A stretch of 64,000 bases of DNA from Corynebacterium jeikeium (GCF_000738265.1 NZ_JFCQ01000016.1:62001-126000); one strand, 5' to 3'. Counted from the stretch's first letter, positions 37,016-49,844 are shown. The notes: generated by a model not told the origin, from the sequence alone. Translations and numbers: made by a program.

Positions 37016-37058
37016 GCTACCCGGGCGCTACCCGAGCACTACCTGGGTTTTACCCAGG
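37016..37058 (+). terminator. 11-bp tandem repeat ending in the plsC terminator
   Basis: Three imperfect 11-bp copies lie head to tail: GCTACCCGGGC, GCTACCCGAGC and ACTACCTGGGT. The last copy forms a stem, CCTGGG/CCCAGG (37042-37058), with CCTTTTCC after it. Confidence 0.55.
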
Positions 37059-37130
37059 CCTTTTCCGACACGCCCTGATCGTTTCGAAGGTTGACGTAGC
37101 GGGTAGAAAGCTGATCTTCTATTAAGGATT

Positions 37131-38297
37131 ATGGCGAAGACAGATGAGGAGCCTTCCCTAGCCAGGGCGGCCGAGCGGAAGGATCCGCGCCGGGCGCAGT
37201 CGCTAGCTGTGAAGCAAAGAGTTGACTGGGCAGACGCCGCCAAGGGGCTGTCCATTATCGGCGTGTGCATTATGCACGTGGTCACTGGAATCCCAGGGGG
37301 AGAGGATACGACCCTGGGTGAGCTCTCCAGCTTCCTCGACCCGCTGCGTATGCCGCTGTTCTTCCTGGTCTCCGGCTTGTTTTCCCACCGCATTTTGGAA
37401 CGCTCCTTCGGCGACCTGTTCTACCGTCGCCTGTGGTTCCTGCTGGTGCCATACCTGGTGTTTAACCCCTTCCACGCGCTGACCCGCATGAGCATCGACG
37501 GGGAATACTCGATGCGCGCCCTTATCAAGGCCATGCTGTTCGGCAACGTGGGCCTGTGGTTCCTGTACGCGTTGATGCTCTACAACATCTTCGCCTGGCT
37601 TCTGCGCAAGCAGCCGCCGTGGCTGGCAACCCTGATTTCCTGCCTCCCACTGATCATCGGTGCCTTCCTGGGCGGCGGCGAGGACATCTTCTTCCGCCAC
37701 GTACTGGCATTCGTACCGATGTATTTTATTGGGCTGCACTACCGGGACATCTTCTTCCGACTGGCCAGCGTGGCCTTCCGCCCATGGGTCGTGGTGGGCA
37801 GTGCCGCGATGTTCTTCGGCTCTGAATACCTGATGCGTGGCCTGTCGAAGACCGTCTTTAGCGATTGGACGCCTACCGTTGCCGCCATCACCCTGGGCAC
37901 GGATCTGCTGCGCTCGCTGGCCGCGCTGCCTTTCGCCATCGTTGTGGCTGTCTGGATCTGCGCCATTCCCTACGTGCGCCGCGTATTCCTCTTCGTCGGT
38001 CGCAACACGCTGCAGGTCTACGTCTTCCACCCGCTGGGTCTGTTCCTGCTGGACGGAGCCGCAGTCTCCTTGGCGGAAGCGCACCCGGAGTCGCTGTCCT
38101 TCCTTGGCACCCTGGCCGGCCAGCTGTGGTGGGCCATTGGTGCGTGCGTGGTCGCCTCTGCCGTGGGCTATGCCATCGGGAAAACGCCTTACTTGCGGTG
38201 GGTGCTGTTCCCGCCGCCACTGCGGCGTCCCAAAGAAAAAGAGCAACAATCCCGCTACAGCGTTAAGTCCGGGGGCGAACGAACCCTGTCGGCCTAG
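37131..38297 (+). CDS. acyltransferase-3 family membrane protein
   Basis: A 388-residue integral membrane protein of the acyltransferase-3 (OafA/YrhL) superfamily, which O-acylates sugars or lipids at the cell envelope. It has a charged N-terminal tail of about 30 residues, then DWADAAKGLSIIGVCIMH with the conserved histidine, and RMPLFFLVSGLFSHR. About ten transmembrane segments end before a basic tail. The target is unknown. Nearby lipoglycan genes make a cell-envelope glycan or lipid plausible. ATG 37131 has no strong ribosome site. Confidence 0.8.
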   Translation: MAKTDEEPSLARAAERKDPRRAQSLAVKQRVDWADAAKGLSIIGVCIMHVVTGIPGGEDTTLGELSSFLDPLRMPLFFLVSGLFSHRILERSFGDLFYRRLWFLLVPYLVFNPFHALTRMSIDGEYSMRALIKAMLFGNVGLWFLYALMLYNIFAWLLRKQPPWLATLISCLPLIIGAFLGGGEDIFFRHVLAFVPMYFIGLHYRDIFFRLASVAFRPWVVVGSAAMFFGSEYLMRGLSKTVFSDWTPTVAAITLGTDLLRSLAALPFAIVVAVWICAIPYVRRVFLFVGRNTLQVYVFHPLGLFLLDGAAVSLAEAHPESLSFLGTLAGQLWWAIGACVVASAVGYAIGKTPYLRWVLFPPPLRRPKEKEQQSRYSVKSGGERTLSA

Positions 38298-38328
38298 CCG
38301 TGGGTGAGGGGCTCTAGACTGGATTACC

Positions 38329-38847
38329 GTGCGCTACTTCTACGACACTGAATTCATCGAGGACGGCACCACGATCGATCTGATCTCCATCGGCGTGGTG
38401 GCCGAAGACGGCCGGGAGTTCTACGCGGTCTCCACAGAATTCAACGCGCACCGGGCGGGGCAGTGGGTGCAGAAGAACGTGCTACCGCAACTGCCGCCGC
38501 GTTCCGATAAAGCGTGGATGGATAGGGCGACGATCCGCACCAAACTGCATGAGTTCCTGGTGCCCGAGCGGGCAACGAAGGCCCGCGGAAAGCCCGTGGA
38601 GCGCCCCGAACTGTGGGCCTGGGTCGGGGCGTACGATCATGTGGCTCTGGCGCAACTGTGGGGCGACATGACGGGCTTGCCCGCCGACCTGCCACGCTTC
38701 ACCCACGAGCTGAAGCAGCTGTGGGAGATGGCCGGTCGACCGCGGTTGCCCGAAAGCCCGAGCAACGCTCACGATGCTCTTGCGGACGCCCGTTTCAACG
38801 CCGTGAAGTATCGCCTATCCATGGAAGCGCTGCGCGGGCTACGTTGA
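38329..38847 (+). CDS. 3'-5' exoribonuclease (Rv2179c family)
   Basis: A small RNase T-like DEDD exonuclease of the family typified by M. tuberculosis Rv2179c. The 172-residue protein has YDTEFIEDG with the first Asp/Glu, WVGAYDHVALAQLWG with the third acidic residue, and NAHDALADARF with the His and last Asp. GTG 38329 lies 8 nt behind a -10-like TAGACT (38315-38320), so the message is probably leaderless. Confidence 0.88.
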   Translation: MRYFYDTEFIEDGTTIDLISIGVVAEDGREFYAVSTEFNAHRAGQWVQKNVLPQLPPRSDKAWMDRATIRTKLHEFLVPERATKARGKPVERPELWAWVGAYDHVALAQLWGDMTGLPADLPRFTHELKQLWEMAGRPRLPESPSNAHDALADARFNAVKYRLSMEALRGLR

Positions 38848-38870
38848 CCGCCAACGTTAACCGCCGTTAA

Positions 38871-42409
<3,539 letters not shown>

Positions 42410-42636
42410 GTCTATTCTCAGCCTCGGTTTCTTTGCGGTCGTTTGGGTTCTTCTACAGGGTTATCTTGGGAGAATTGGTATGCAATGTTGCGCAATTATT
42501 CTAGTGGTACTCGTGTCATTATACGTTTAGAGTTACGCGCGCCCCTATTTGTTTCCGGTCGGCCGTTGCCGAATGTTGCTGAATGTTGCCGAATGTTATT
42601 GACTCTTCTTGACGCCCACGCGCTACAGTGGCCACC

Positions 42637-43074
42637 GTGAGCAACCAAAACAAGCACGCAAACAACCACGACGCATCCGTGCAGTCTGCGGACGCAAGCC
42701 AGGGAAAGATCCTCGACGAGGCAGTGGGCGGGGTTCCCGCAGGCGAAGAGGTCTTGACCCTCCCCGACATTGCAGAACGGATGAACCTGGTGGTCACCCG
42801 GGTGATGGACATGCTGGGCAAGAAGCAGCTGCTGGCCGTAGTGGTCGACGGAGTGCGGTACGTACCCAGCCGATTCTTGGATGACGATGGACAGCTAAAC
42901 CGGTTCGTTCCCGGAGCCATCGCTTTGCTGAGCGATGGCGGGTATTCCGATACGGAGATTCTGGATTACCTGTTTACTGAAGATGATTCTCTGCCGGGGC
43001 GACCGGTGGATGCCCTGCACGGGCACCTTGCCCGCGAGGTGATGCGCCGGGCTCAGGCGATGGCGATTTTGTAG
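42637..43074 (+). CDS. Rv2175c-like DNA-binding protein
   Basis: A 145-residue protein with a winged helix region (EVLTLPDIAERMNLVVTRVMDMLGK) and DGVRYVPSRFL. It matches the family of M. tuberculosis Rv2175c, which PknL phosphorylates on an N-terminal threonine. TACAGT (42624-42629) ends 7 nt before GTG 42637, so that start is chosen over GTG 42628. The Ser/Asn-rich N-terminus may be the phosphorylated part. The last 101 bp overlap the convergent mptA coding end. Confidence 0.8.
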   Translation: MSNQNKHANNHDASVQSADASQGKILDEAVGGVPAGEEVLTLPDIAERMNLVVTRVMDMLGKKQLLAVVVDGVRYVPSRFLDDDGQLNRFVPGAIALLSDGGYSDTEILDYLFTEDDSLPGRPVDALHGHLAREVMRRAQAMAIL

Positions 43075-44605
43075 TCCGCCAGGGCAGTGCGGGGGAGTAG
43101 TCCAGGCAGGCGTGGGCTACCCAGGCGAATACCGCAGCGATGGCGATAACCCACCACAAGGCGTAGAGGCGGTTGTTGCCTCCACCGTCGAACATGAAAG
43201 TCACCCACATGCAGAACACGCTGGTCAGGTAGATCAACCTCGGCGACTGGTTGGCTAGTGCAACTAGCGCCAGGGGCGCGGTGTAGTACCAGGGAAGTGT
43301 CACTGTATTGAGCACGCACGTAACGGCGTAGGCCACAGCCATGCCGGCGAAGGCGGTGCGCACGTCGTGGCGGAACAGCCACCACGCGACCACCAGACCC
43401 AGCAGCATGAGGGCGCTGCTGACGGGGCGGATTGCCTCCACCAGCACGTTGAAGGTCAGATCGTCGTTGAAGCGCGAAAGCGGTGGTTCCAAAGAAGATG
43501 CAATGAACGATGGCAGGGCGAGGGGATTGATGACCTTCGAGTTGCCCGTGACCTCCGTGACCCAGCCCCAGGTTTGGTTGGTGGCAACGGTGATGAGGGC
43601 CAGGACTCCAACGCAGGTCGCAGCACTTGCCAGACCCGTCCACACCAGGGCGCCGAAGCGACGCCAGGTATCGCGGAGCTGCAGCCACCGGCGCTTACCT
43701 TCACTAGGCGGAAGTGGGCCTGCCACGCGCGCCACCATGATCCACACAGTGAAGGGAAGGGCGATAAACGCCGTGGCTTTCAGCGCAGCCGCTGCGCCGA
43801 TCAGCGCCGCAGCCGCCAGGCCGCCAGCTACCGGTTGAACCCGCACGGCGCACAGGCAGCCCAACAGGATCAAAGCCATCATCAGGTTTTCGGTGTGCAT
43901 TCCGCCGACCAGGTGCAGCACGCTCAGGGGGTTGAAAACCCCAAGCCACACCGCCACATCCGGGCGGACCCCCAAGTGGGATGCCAACCTAGCCACTGCC
44001 CAAGCCATGACCAGCACCGATGCGATGGAAAGAAGCTTGAAGGCAAGGATGCCGGAAGTAATGCTATCGCCGGTGATGGACGTGATTGCCTTGCCGAGAC
44101 CCATGTGCAGTGGGCCATAGGGTGTGGTCGTGTTTCGCCAATCGGCGCTGACCTCGAAAAGCAGGGGGCCGGGGTTGGCGGCAGCGCCAACCTCGTAAGC
44201 GTTGAATCCATCGCGGGCCAGGGTTCCCTGCATTAGGTAGGAGTAAATGTCCCGGGACATCAAAGGGCCAGCCAAAACAAGTGGCCCAATCCAGGCCGCA
44301 ACCGCAGACCGGCGAAGGGGCTGACCGTGAACAACAACGTGCCTGCCGATGACGATCCAGCTGAGGATCATCGCCAGAAGTGCCAGCCACATCACGACCG
44401 TCAGCATTCCAGCGGCATGGCCGAAAGTGAAGGAGCTTAGACCTAGCTCCTGCATGATTCCTCCGCGGGAACGGACAGCGCCGACGCAATGGGAAGTCAG
44501 CGTCAACAAGACACTGCCGATAAGCCCCAACCACACGGCACGGCTATAGCTGATCGCCTGCAGGCGGGATCGGGCCTTGTTTAGAAAGCCCTCCGCGACC
44601 GTCAC
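42974..44605 (-). CDS. mptA: alpha-1,6-mannopyranosyltransferase MptA
   Basis: A GT-C membrane enzyme that uses polyprenyl-phosphate mannose to lengthen the mannan core of lipomannan. The 543-residue protein has about 12 membrane segments and the DIYSYLMQGTLARDG loop with the catalytic Asp early in the sequence. The last 35-40 residues (after PALPWRTTK) are a Pro/Ser/Gly-rich tail that runs opposite the Rv2175c-like gene. The start ATG 44605 overlaps the crtI stop by 4 bp, so they are co-translated. Confidence 0.9.
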   Translation of the reverse strand: MTVAEGFLNKARSRLQAISYSRAVWLGLIGSVLLTLTSHCVGAVRSRGGIMQELGLSSFTFGHAAGMLTVVMWLALLAMILSWIVIGRHVVVHGQPLRRSAVAAWIGPLVLAGPLMSRDIYSYLMQGTLARDGFNAYEVGAAANPGPLLFEVSADWRNTTTPYGPLHMGLGKAITSITGDSITSGILAFKLLSIASVLVMAWAVARLASHLGVRPDVAVWLGVFNPLSVLHLVGGMHTENLMMALILLGCLCAVRVQPVAGGLAAAALIGAAAALKATAFIALPFTVWIMVARVAGPLPPSEGKRRWLQLRDTWRRFGALVWTGLASAATCVGVLALITVATNQTWGWVTEVTGNSKVINPLALPSFIASSLEPPLSRFNDDLTFNVLVEAIRPVSSALMLLGLVVAWWLFRHDVRTAFAGMAVAYAVTCVLNTVTLPWYYTAPLALVALANQSPRLIYLTSVFCMWVTFMFDGGGNNRLYALWWVIAIAAVFAWVAHACLDYSPALPWRTTKSPSPEPGASPRGQGARAGHPPVAPAENHLQ

Positions 44606-46356
44606 AACACACCACCGCCGGTGATGCGCCGGGCGGCAAGCGCTCCGGAAAGAATGACGGTCGGCACGCCGACGCCGGGGGTCGTCGACGATCCGGCGAG
44701 CACCAGGTTATCCACCCCGAACGCCCGGGCGTTGCGGGGACGGAACGGCCCGGTTTGGGTGAAGGAATGCGCCAGGGCGAAGGGGGTGCCGGCACCGAAG
44801 CTGTGGTCCCTGTGCCACGTTGCTGGGGTTTCCACCTTGGCAGCACAGAAGTGTTCTGCGATGCCGGTGTACCCGCGCTGTTCCAGTACACCCAGGAGCT
44901 CCTGGACGTAGGGGGCCGTTACGTTGTCCCAATCGATATCCGCCGAGCGCAGGTTGGGGGCGGGCGCAAGGATGCTCAACGGCTCATAGGCAGTGCCGTC
45001 CGGCTGCACATCATCGCTTCCGGCAGCGCGTTCCGGAACCGTCCGCGCCGGGCGGGTCAGCAGCAGCGAGGGGTCGCTCATGAGGCTGCCACGCCCGCGG
45101 GTAGCCGTGATCTCGCGGAAGGTATCGTCCCAGGCCTCTCCAAAGCTGATGGTGTGGTGGCGCTGGGATTCCCACACACCAGATACGTCGGTCGGAATGG
45201 TGCCGTGAATGACTACGGCCGAGGGCGACCAGCGCAGCGGCGCAACCTTGCGCCACATGCGGCGGGCGAAGGAACGGGAAACCAGCGAGCTGGCGCGACC
45301 GGAGCGCGTCAACAAGCTGCCCACCACCGGCAGGTCGGGTGTTGCCACGACAGCGTCGCAGGCGATGTGTTCGCCCGAGCGGGTGTGCACTCCGGTGATG
45401 AGGTCCTCAGAGAAATCCACGCGCTCAACTGCGTCGGAGGTAATGATGCGTCCACCGGCAGCCCGCAGCGCCGCGGCCATGACCTCCGGCACCTCGCTCA
45501 TAGAGAAGCCCGGGTAGAACACGCCCATGGTCGTATCCATGTGGGAAATAACGGTGTACACCGCACGTGCGTCCTTCGGCGCCACGCCCGCGTAAAGTGC
45601 CTGGAATGTAAACAGTCGCTGGAGGTCTGGGTCGGGCAGGTGCCGGGCGGCGGTCTTGCCGAGGCTGCCGAAGGCGCCGAGGGAGCCAAGGTGGCTGAGG
45701 TCGGACGCCGCAGCGGGCGTGGACAGCAAGTCCAGCGCCCCGTCAAAGTCGGCGGCCAGGAAGTTCTCGAAGCTAGCGCTGAACACGTCCTGCGACCACT
45801 GGCGGTGGGTGAGGTAACCGGCCACCAGCTTGTCCGTCGCCGCGCTATCCAGCCCCTTGGCGGAAGCGAAGCGGCGAATCTCCGCGACCATAGCGTCGCG
45901 GTCAGCGAAGACCTCTATGTGCTGGCCACTGGCGAATTGCGCGTGGTAGGCCGGCGCCAGGCGCCGCGGAGCCCACGGGCGATCCAATCCCAGCTGCTGC
46001 ACCGTCGTATCGGCGCGCAGGTCGAAGCCGACGGAAGCAACTGCCGACTCGACCAGTCCCGGCATGGTCAGCACCGTGGCGCCTGTGTCGGCAATGAAGT
46101 CGCCATGGGCGCTGGTCAGCACCTCGCTACGGCAGCGGCCGCCGACCTCGCTGGCGGCCTCGATGACGGTCACATCACGTCCCGCGGAACGCAGGCGCAA
46201 TGCGGCGGAGAGGCCAGCCAGCCCCGCGCCGATCACGACTACGCGTTCGCCGTTGCTGGGTAGGCGCTTGCGCAAAGTGGGACGCGTCATGGGCACCAAG
46301 GGGCTCGGCAGGCTCAGGTGACGGCGACCGTCGGCAGAGCGGGTAGATAGCTTCAT
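44602..46356 (-). CDS. crtI: phytoene desaturase (CrtI family)
   Basis: A FAD-dependent carotenoid desaturase. The 584-residue protein has the dinucleotide fold VVVIGAGLAGLSAALRL near residue 40. At the C-terminus the family signature NLVLAGSSTTPGVGVPTVILSG is present. The length fits CrtI with an N-terminal extension of about 35 residues (a later ATG lies at residue 23). It abuts idsA (46356/46357) and overlaps mptA. No phytoene synthase gene is in the window, so the substrate depends on a gene elsewhere. Confidence 0.85.
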   Translation of the reverse strand: MKLSTRSADGRRHLSLPSPLVPMTRPTLRKRLPSNGERVVVIGAGLAGLSAALRLRSAGRDVTVIEAASEVGGRCRSEVLTSAHGDFIADTGATVLTMPGLVESAVASVGFDLRADTTVQQLGLDRPWAPRRLAPAYHAQFASGQHIEVFADRDAMVAEIRRFASAKGLDSAATDKLVAGYLTHRQWSQDVFSASFENFLAADFDGALDLLSTPAAASDLSHLGSLGAFGSLGKTAARHLPDPDLQRLFTFQALYAGVAPKDARAVYTVISHMDTTMGVFYPGFSMSEVPEVMAAALRAAGGRIITSDAVERVDFSEDLITGVHTRSGEHIACDAVVATPDLPVVGSLLTRSGRASSLVSRSFARRMWRKVAPLRWSPSAVVIHGTIPTDVSGVWESQRHHTISFGEAWDDTFREITATRGRGSLMSDPSLLLTRPARTVPERAAGSDDVQPDGTAYEPLSILAPAPNLRSADIDWDNVTAPYVQELLGVLEQRGYTGIAEHFCAAKVETPATWHRDHSFGAGTPFALAHSFTQTGPFRPRNARAFGVDNLVLAGSSTTPGVGVPTVILSGALAARRITGGGVL

Positions 46357-47532
46357 TTAAAACCTCCGGTGCGTTAGTTTTTCCGCCAGCTGAGTGAGTT
46401 CCGTGGTGATGTCTGCGCCCAAACCGCCCGCGCGCAGAGACTCGATCGCCCGTTGCGTGCGAGCCTCGATCAGTTTCTCCACCTCGGCCTGTGCGCCCGT
46501 GTCGTGGATGATGTCGCGCAGGCGCTCGATGTCAGCCTCTGTGGATTCCTCGCCCTTGCCCAGCCCCTTGCGCAGGGCGGTCGCCTGGGCGGCGTCGCCC
46601 CGACGTAGAGCTTCGTTGATGAGCGTGGTGCGCTTGCCCGTGCGCAGGTCATCGCCGGACGGCTTGCCGGTGACCTCCGGGTCGCCGAACACGCCCAGCT
46701 GATCGTCGCGCAGCTGGAAGGCCTCGCCGATATCCTGCCCGACGTTCCGCAGCATGTTTACGGTGCGCTCGCCCGCGCCTGCCAGTGCAGCGCCGATGTG
46801 CAGGGGGCGCGCGACAGTGTAAGAGGCGGTCTTGTACTTGATCACGGCAAAGGAATCTGCGACGTCCTCGCTGCCGTTCGCCTCGACGGCAATGTCCAGG
46901 ATCTGCCCCGCGATGACCTCGGTGCGCATGGCGCGCCAGGCCGGGCGGGCACGGTGCAGCGCGTTGATGCTGAGCCCCGAACCGTTGTAAAGGTCATCCG
47001 CCCAGGCGAAAGCCAAGTCGCCGATGAGAATCGCCTGGCTGACCCCATAGTGTTGGGAGGAACCCAGCCAGCCGCGTTCGCGGTGGCGGGACTCGAAAGT
47101 GCGGTGGGCGGTGGGGAAGCCGCGCCGGGTATCGGAGCGGTCGATGATGTCATCGTGGATCAGGGCGCAGGCCTGGATGAACTCGAAGGACGATAGAGCG
47201 TTAAGCACTGCTGTCGAGTGTGCGCTGAGTTCTGCGGGGGCGGAAGACGGGGCGTCCATACCAATCCCACAAAGAGCATCCAGCGACCCGCCGCCGCCTT
47301 CGAGTGCCGCGCGGATACCTGCCCAGGCGAAGGTCGGGCGCACGCGCTTGCCGCCGTTAACGATGAAGTCGCGTAGAACCGCGATGGCGCCGTCAACGAG
47401 GGGGTTGATGTGAGAGAACTCCTGTTGGGATTGCTGCAGATATTTTTGCAGCTGCGTATCGATGGCGGCGGGAACAGCGGACAGTGGGGACTCGAGGTTC
47501 CAAGGGTGGGATGCCTGCTCATCGGTACTCAT
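46357..47532 (-). CDS. idsA: polyprenyl (geranylgeranyl) diphosphate synthase
   Basis: An isoprenyl chain-elongating synthase giving C15-C20 (or longer) diphosphates for menaquinone, polyprenyl carriers and carotenoids. The 391-residue protein has the first Asp-rich motif HDDIIDRSDTRRG at about residue 126 and the second, QLRDDQLGVFGD, at about residue 270. NGGKRVRP carries the IPP-binding residues. It heads the operon idsA-crtI-mptA, which has no gaps. Chain length cannot be read with certainty from the sequence. Confidence 0.9.
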   Translation of the reverse strand: MSTDEQASHPWNLESPLSAVPAAIDTQLQKYLQQSQQEFSHINPLVDGAIAVLRDFIVNGGKRVRPTFAWAGIRAALEGGGGSLDALCGIGMDAPSSAPAELSAHSTAVLNALSSFEFIQACALIHDDIIDRSDTRRGFPTAHRTFESRHRERGWLGSSQHYGVSQAILIGDLAFAWADDLYNGSGLSINALHRARPAWRAMRTEVIAGQILDIAVEANGSEDVADSFAVIKYKTASYTVARPLHIGAALAGAGERTVNMLRNVGQDIGEAFQLRDDQLGVFGDPEVTGKPSGDDLRTGKRTTLINEALRRGDAAQATALRKGLGKGEESTEADIERLRDIIHDTGAQAEVEKLIEARTQRAIESLRAGGLGADITTELTQLAEKLTHRRF

Positions 47533-47670
47533 GGCTCCCTATTCTAAGGGGTCGAGGGCCGTGGGTGAAGAATAGAGCTATGGCGTGTGGGGGTGGGTTA
47601 CATGCAGGGAAACGTGGTGGAAAATCCGAAAACCTTGAAATGGACAGCTCTGTCTATATGATGTTTGGGT

Positions 47671-48639
47671 ATGGCTAGTATCCGCAGGCAGGTTGCCGTA
47701 TCCCAGTCTCTATCCCTCTTCACGCCGGGGCGCGTACCCTTCTCTGTCGAATTCATGCCGCCGCGCGACGATGCCGCCGAGGAACGACTGTGGAACGCCG
47801 CCGAAGCCTTCCACGACCTCGGGGTGAGCTTTGCCTCCGTGACCTACGGCGCCGGCGGCAGCACCCGCGAACGAACCCTGCGAGTGGCAGAGCGACTGGG
47901 GATCAAGCCGCTGACCACCCTGGTGCACATGACGTTGGTGCAGCACACCAAGGAAGAGCTGCAGGCGATGCTGCGAACCTACGCCTCCCTGGGGCTGACG
48001 AACCTGCTTGCGCTGCGCGGCGACCCGCCAGGTGATCCGAACGCCGAGTGGGTGGCCACGCCCGGCGGCCTGAACTACGCCAGCGAGTTGATCGAAATGA
48101 TCCGCGACATGCCGGAATGCGATGACTTCGATATCGGCATTGCCAGCTTTCCCGAAGGCCACTACCGCACCGGGTCGCTGGAGATGGATACGGAGTACAC
48201 CCTGGCGAAGTTGCGCGCCGGGGCGCAGTACTCCATTACCCAGATGTTCTTCGATGTGGACCACTACCTGCGGCTGCGGGATCGCCTGGCCAAGGCTGAT
48301 CCGGAGCACGGCCTGAAGCCGATCATTCCGGGGTTGATGCCGATCACGTCGTTGCGTAGCGTGCGCCGCCAGATGGAGCTCGCGGGAGCAGCGCTGCCGC
48401 CGCAGCTGGAAAAGCGCCTGTTGGATGCCGCAGCTGGCGACGAGGTGGCCAACCGTGACGCTATCCGCGAGGTTGGCATTGAAGTGACGACCGAGATGGC
48501 CGAGCGCCTGATCGCCGAAGGCGTGCCCGACCTGCACTTTATGACGATGAATAACGTGCGAGCTACCCAGGAGGTCTTGCACAACCTGGGAATGGCGCCG
48601 GCGTGGGGGCCGGGGCTTGGTCACGACATGGTGCGCTAG
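47671..48639 (+). CDS. metF: 5,10-methylenetetrahydrofolate reductase
   Basis: A TIM-barrel flavoenzyme giving 5-methyl-tetrahydrofolate for methionine synthesis. The 322-residue protein has FSVEFMPPRDD with the catalytic glutamate, SVTYGAGGSTRERT, NLLALRGDPPGD, QMFFDVDHY and IIPGLMPI. ATG 47671 lies 8 nt behind TATGAT (47657-47662), suggesting a leaderless transcript. It diverges from idsA and shares 4 bp of stop-end overlap with the GNAT gene. Confidence 0.94.
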   Translation: MASIRRQVAVSQSLSLFTPGRVPFSVEFMPPRDDAAEERLWNAAEAFHDLGVSFASVTYGAGGSTRERTLRVAERLGIKPLTTLVHMTLVQHTKEELQAMLRTYASLGLTNLLALRGDPPGDPNAEWVATPGGLNYASELIEMIRDMPECDDFDIGIASFPEGHYRTGSLEMDTEYTLAKLRAGAQYSITQMFFDVDHYLRLRDRLAKADPEHGLKPIIPGLMPITSLRSVRRQMELAGAALPPQLEKRLLDAAAGDEVANRDAIREVGIEVTTEMAERLIAEGVPDLHFMTMNNVRATQEVLHNLGMAPAWGPGLGHDMVR

Positions 48640-49238
48640 AGTCCGGCCCGCGTCCACTGCAGAATGCCGAACGGGCGGGGGTCTGCGGGGAACTTGAAGT
48701 TCCGCAGTACATCGGTGAAACCAGCCTTGCGATAAAGCTGCCAGGCTGCGTTCGCCTCGCCCTCCACCTCTGGCGTGGAGAGCATCACTGTGTTCTGTGG
48801 TGTTCGCTGCAGCAGGTCGTTCAGGATTTTGGTACCGACGCCCTCACCCTGCGCCGGTGGCAGAACATGTATCTCGGAAAGCTCTGCGTAGGCGTGGAGA
48901 ATGCGGGAGACATCCGCGCGCGGGTGTCCGGCGAGCGCTAGTCCTCGCGCGACTTGGCGGTACCACCAGGTACTGGGGGAGCCGCGGAAGGTAAAGCCGA
49001 TTCCCACGCAGCGCTGGCGGCTGTCATCTGGGTTCGGGGTGGAGTCCGCCTGGTGCAGTAGTGCCATGCTGCAGGTGAAGTCGGGCTGGGAGGCATTGTA
49101 AAACCACAACGATTTGCGCTGGGGGTGGGCTTCCTGGGGATAGCTCATCGCTGCGAGGTGAATATCGATGAGCTCGTCGAGGCGCGCGATGAATTGACGG
49201 TTGTTGGCGGGGAGGACGGATACGCGCATGGCCTCCAT
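48636..49238 (-). CDS. GNAT-family N-acetyltransferase
   Basis: A single-domain acetyltransferase of 200 residues with unknown substrate. The acetyl-CoA motif EIHVLPPAQGEGVGTKIL (about residues 121-138) and the C-terminal AWQLYRKAGFTDV strand-helix are typical. An alternative start is the ATG at 49229. A GNAT gene sits at this place in mycobacteria too. Confidence 0.8.
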   Translation of the reverse strand: MEAMRVSVLPANNRQFIARLDELIDIHLAAMSYPQEAHPQRKSLWFYNASQPDFTCSMALLHQADSTPNPDDSRQRCVGIGFTFRGSPSTWWYRQVARGLALAGHPRADVSRILHAYAELSEIHVLPPAQGEGVGTKILNDLLQRTPQNTVMLSTPEVEGEANAAWQLYRKAGFTDVLRNFKFPADPRPFGILQWTRAGL

Positions 49239-49400
49239 AGTGCCATCTGCGGGGAGGGCTTAGGTCTATATAGCGAATTAAAACATGTGTTCGATTAAAT
49301 GCTGGGGAGTATCGAGAGCTTGTCCGGGGTGCCTCCTATGGTGATGACTGAAAACAACGAGGCCGAAGAAGGGGGCTGCTCAATGAGGAAGGAAAGGCCG

Positions 49401-49844
49401 ATGCAAGTAGATCAAACACGGCAAGTAGATCAAACACGGCAGGTAGGGCGGATGGGGCGCGTGCGGCGCACCGTGAGCCCGCGCGGCTTCTTGGATGATG
49501 CGGAGCGCCAGTTGGAGCTTTCGCGTGCGGAGCTCAGGGAATCAGAGGCAATTGTTTACGCCTACCGGGCAGGGTTGCGAGCCGCCGGGGCGCTGATTGA
49601 ATGGGAGATGGCATCGCGTAAGCGTCGCCCTAGCGGGAGTGCCTGGGCGAAGCTCCGGGTGCTGCGTCCAGATTTGGACGAGTGGTCGGAGGTCTTCGAA
49701 AAGCATGCGCGGGTAGCTAGCCGGGCGGGGTTGGGACTTAGCCAGGGGATCGCGCCCGATTCTCGCGGGACGATCTATCGCGACGCTTGTGAGTTGGTGG
49801 ACGTTGCCCGCAGTGCCGTCGACTACCTGCCGAAGGTTGCTTAG
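49401..49844 (+). CDS. SAV_6107-type HEPN-domain protein
   Basis: A 147-residue, mostly helical protein similar to the actinobacterial SAV_6107 family with a HEPN-like domain; the role is unknown. FLDDAERQLELSRAELRESEAIVYAYRAGLRAAGALIEW is the core helix pair, of which EAIVYAYRAGLRAA is the most recognisable part. I choose ATG 49401 because AAGGAAAGG lies just upstream. ATG 49299 and others are possible and would add up to 34 residues. Codons 2-13 are a 6-codon tandem duplication. Confidence 0.65.
   Translation: MQVDQTRQVDQTRQVGRMGRVRRTVSPRGFLDDAERQLELSRAELRESEAIVYAYRAGLRAAGALIEWEMASRKRRPSGSAWAKLRVLRPDLDEWSEVFEKHARVASRAGLGLSQGIAPDSRGTIYRDACELVDVARSAVDYLPKVA
49404..49439 (+). repeat. 18-bp tandem duplication inside the HEPN-like gene
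   Basis: CAAGTAGATCAAACACGG occurs twice without a gap, giving QVDQTR twice at the protein N-terminus, then a half-copy QVG. Being in frame, it can change copy number without breaking the protein. Confidence 0.85.

Noticed and set aside
44755..46263. Long open frame opposite crtI
   Set aside because: The crtI strand carries the FAD and CrtI signatures. The opposite frame has none and no ribosome site.
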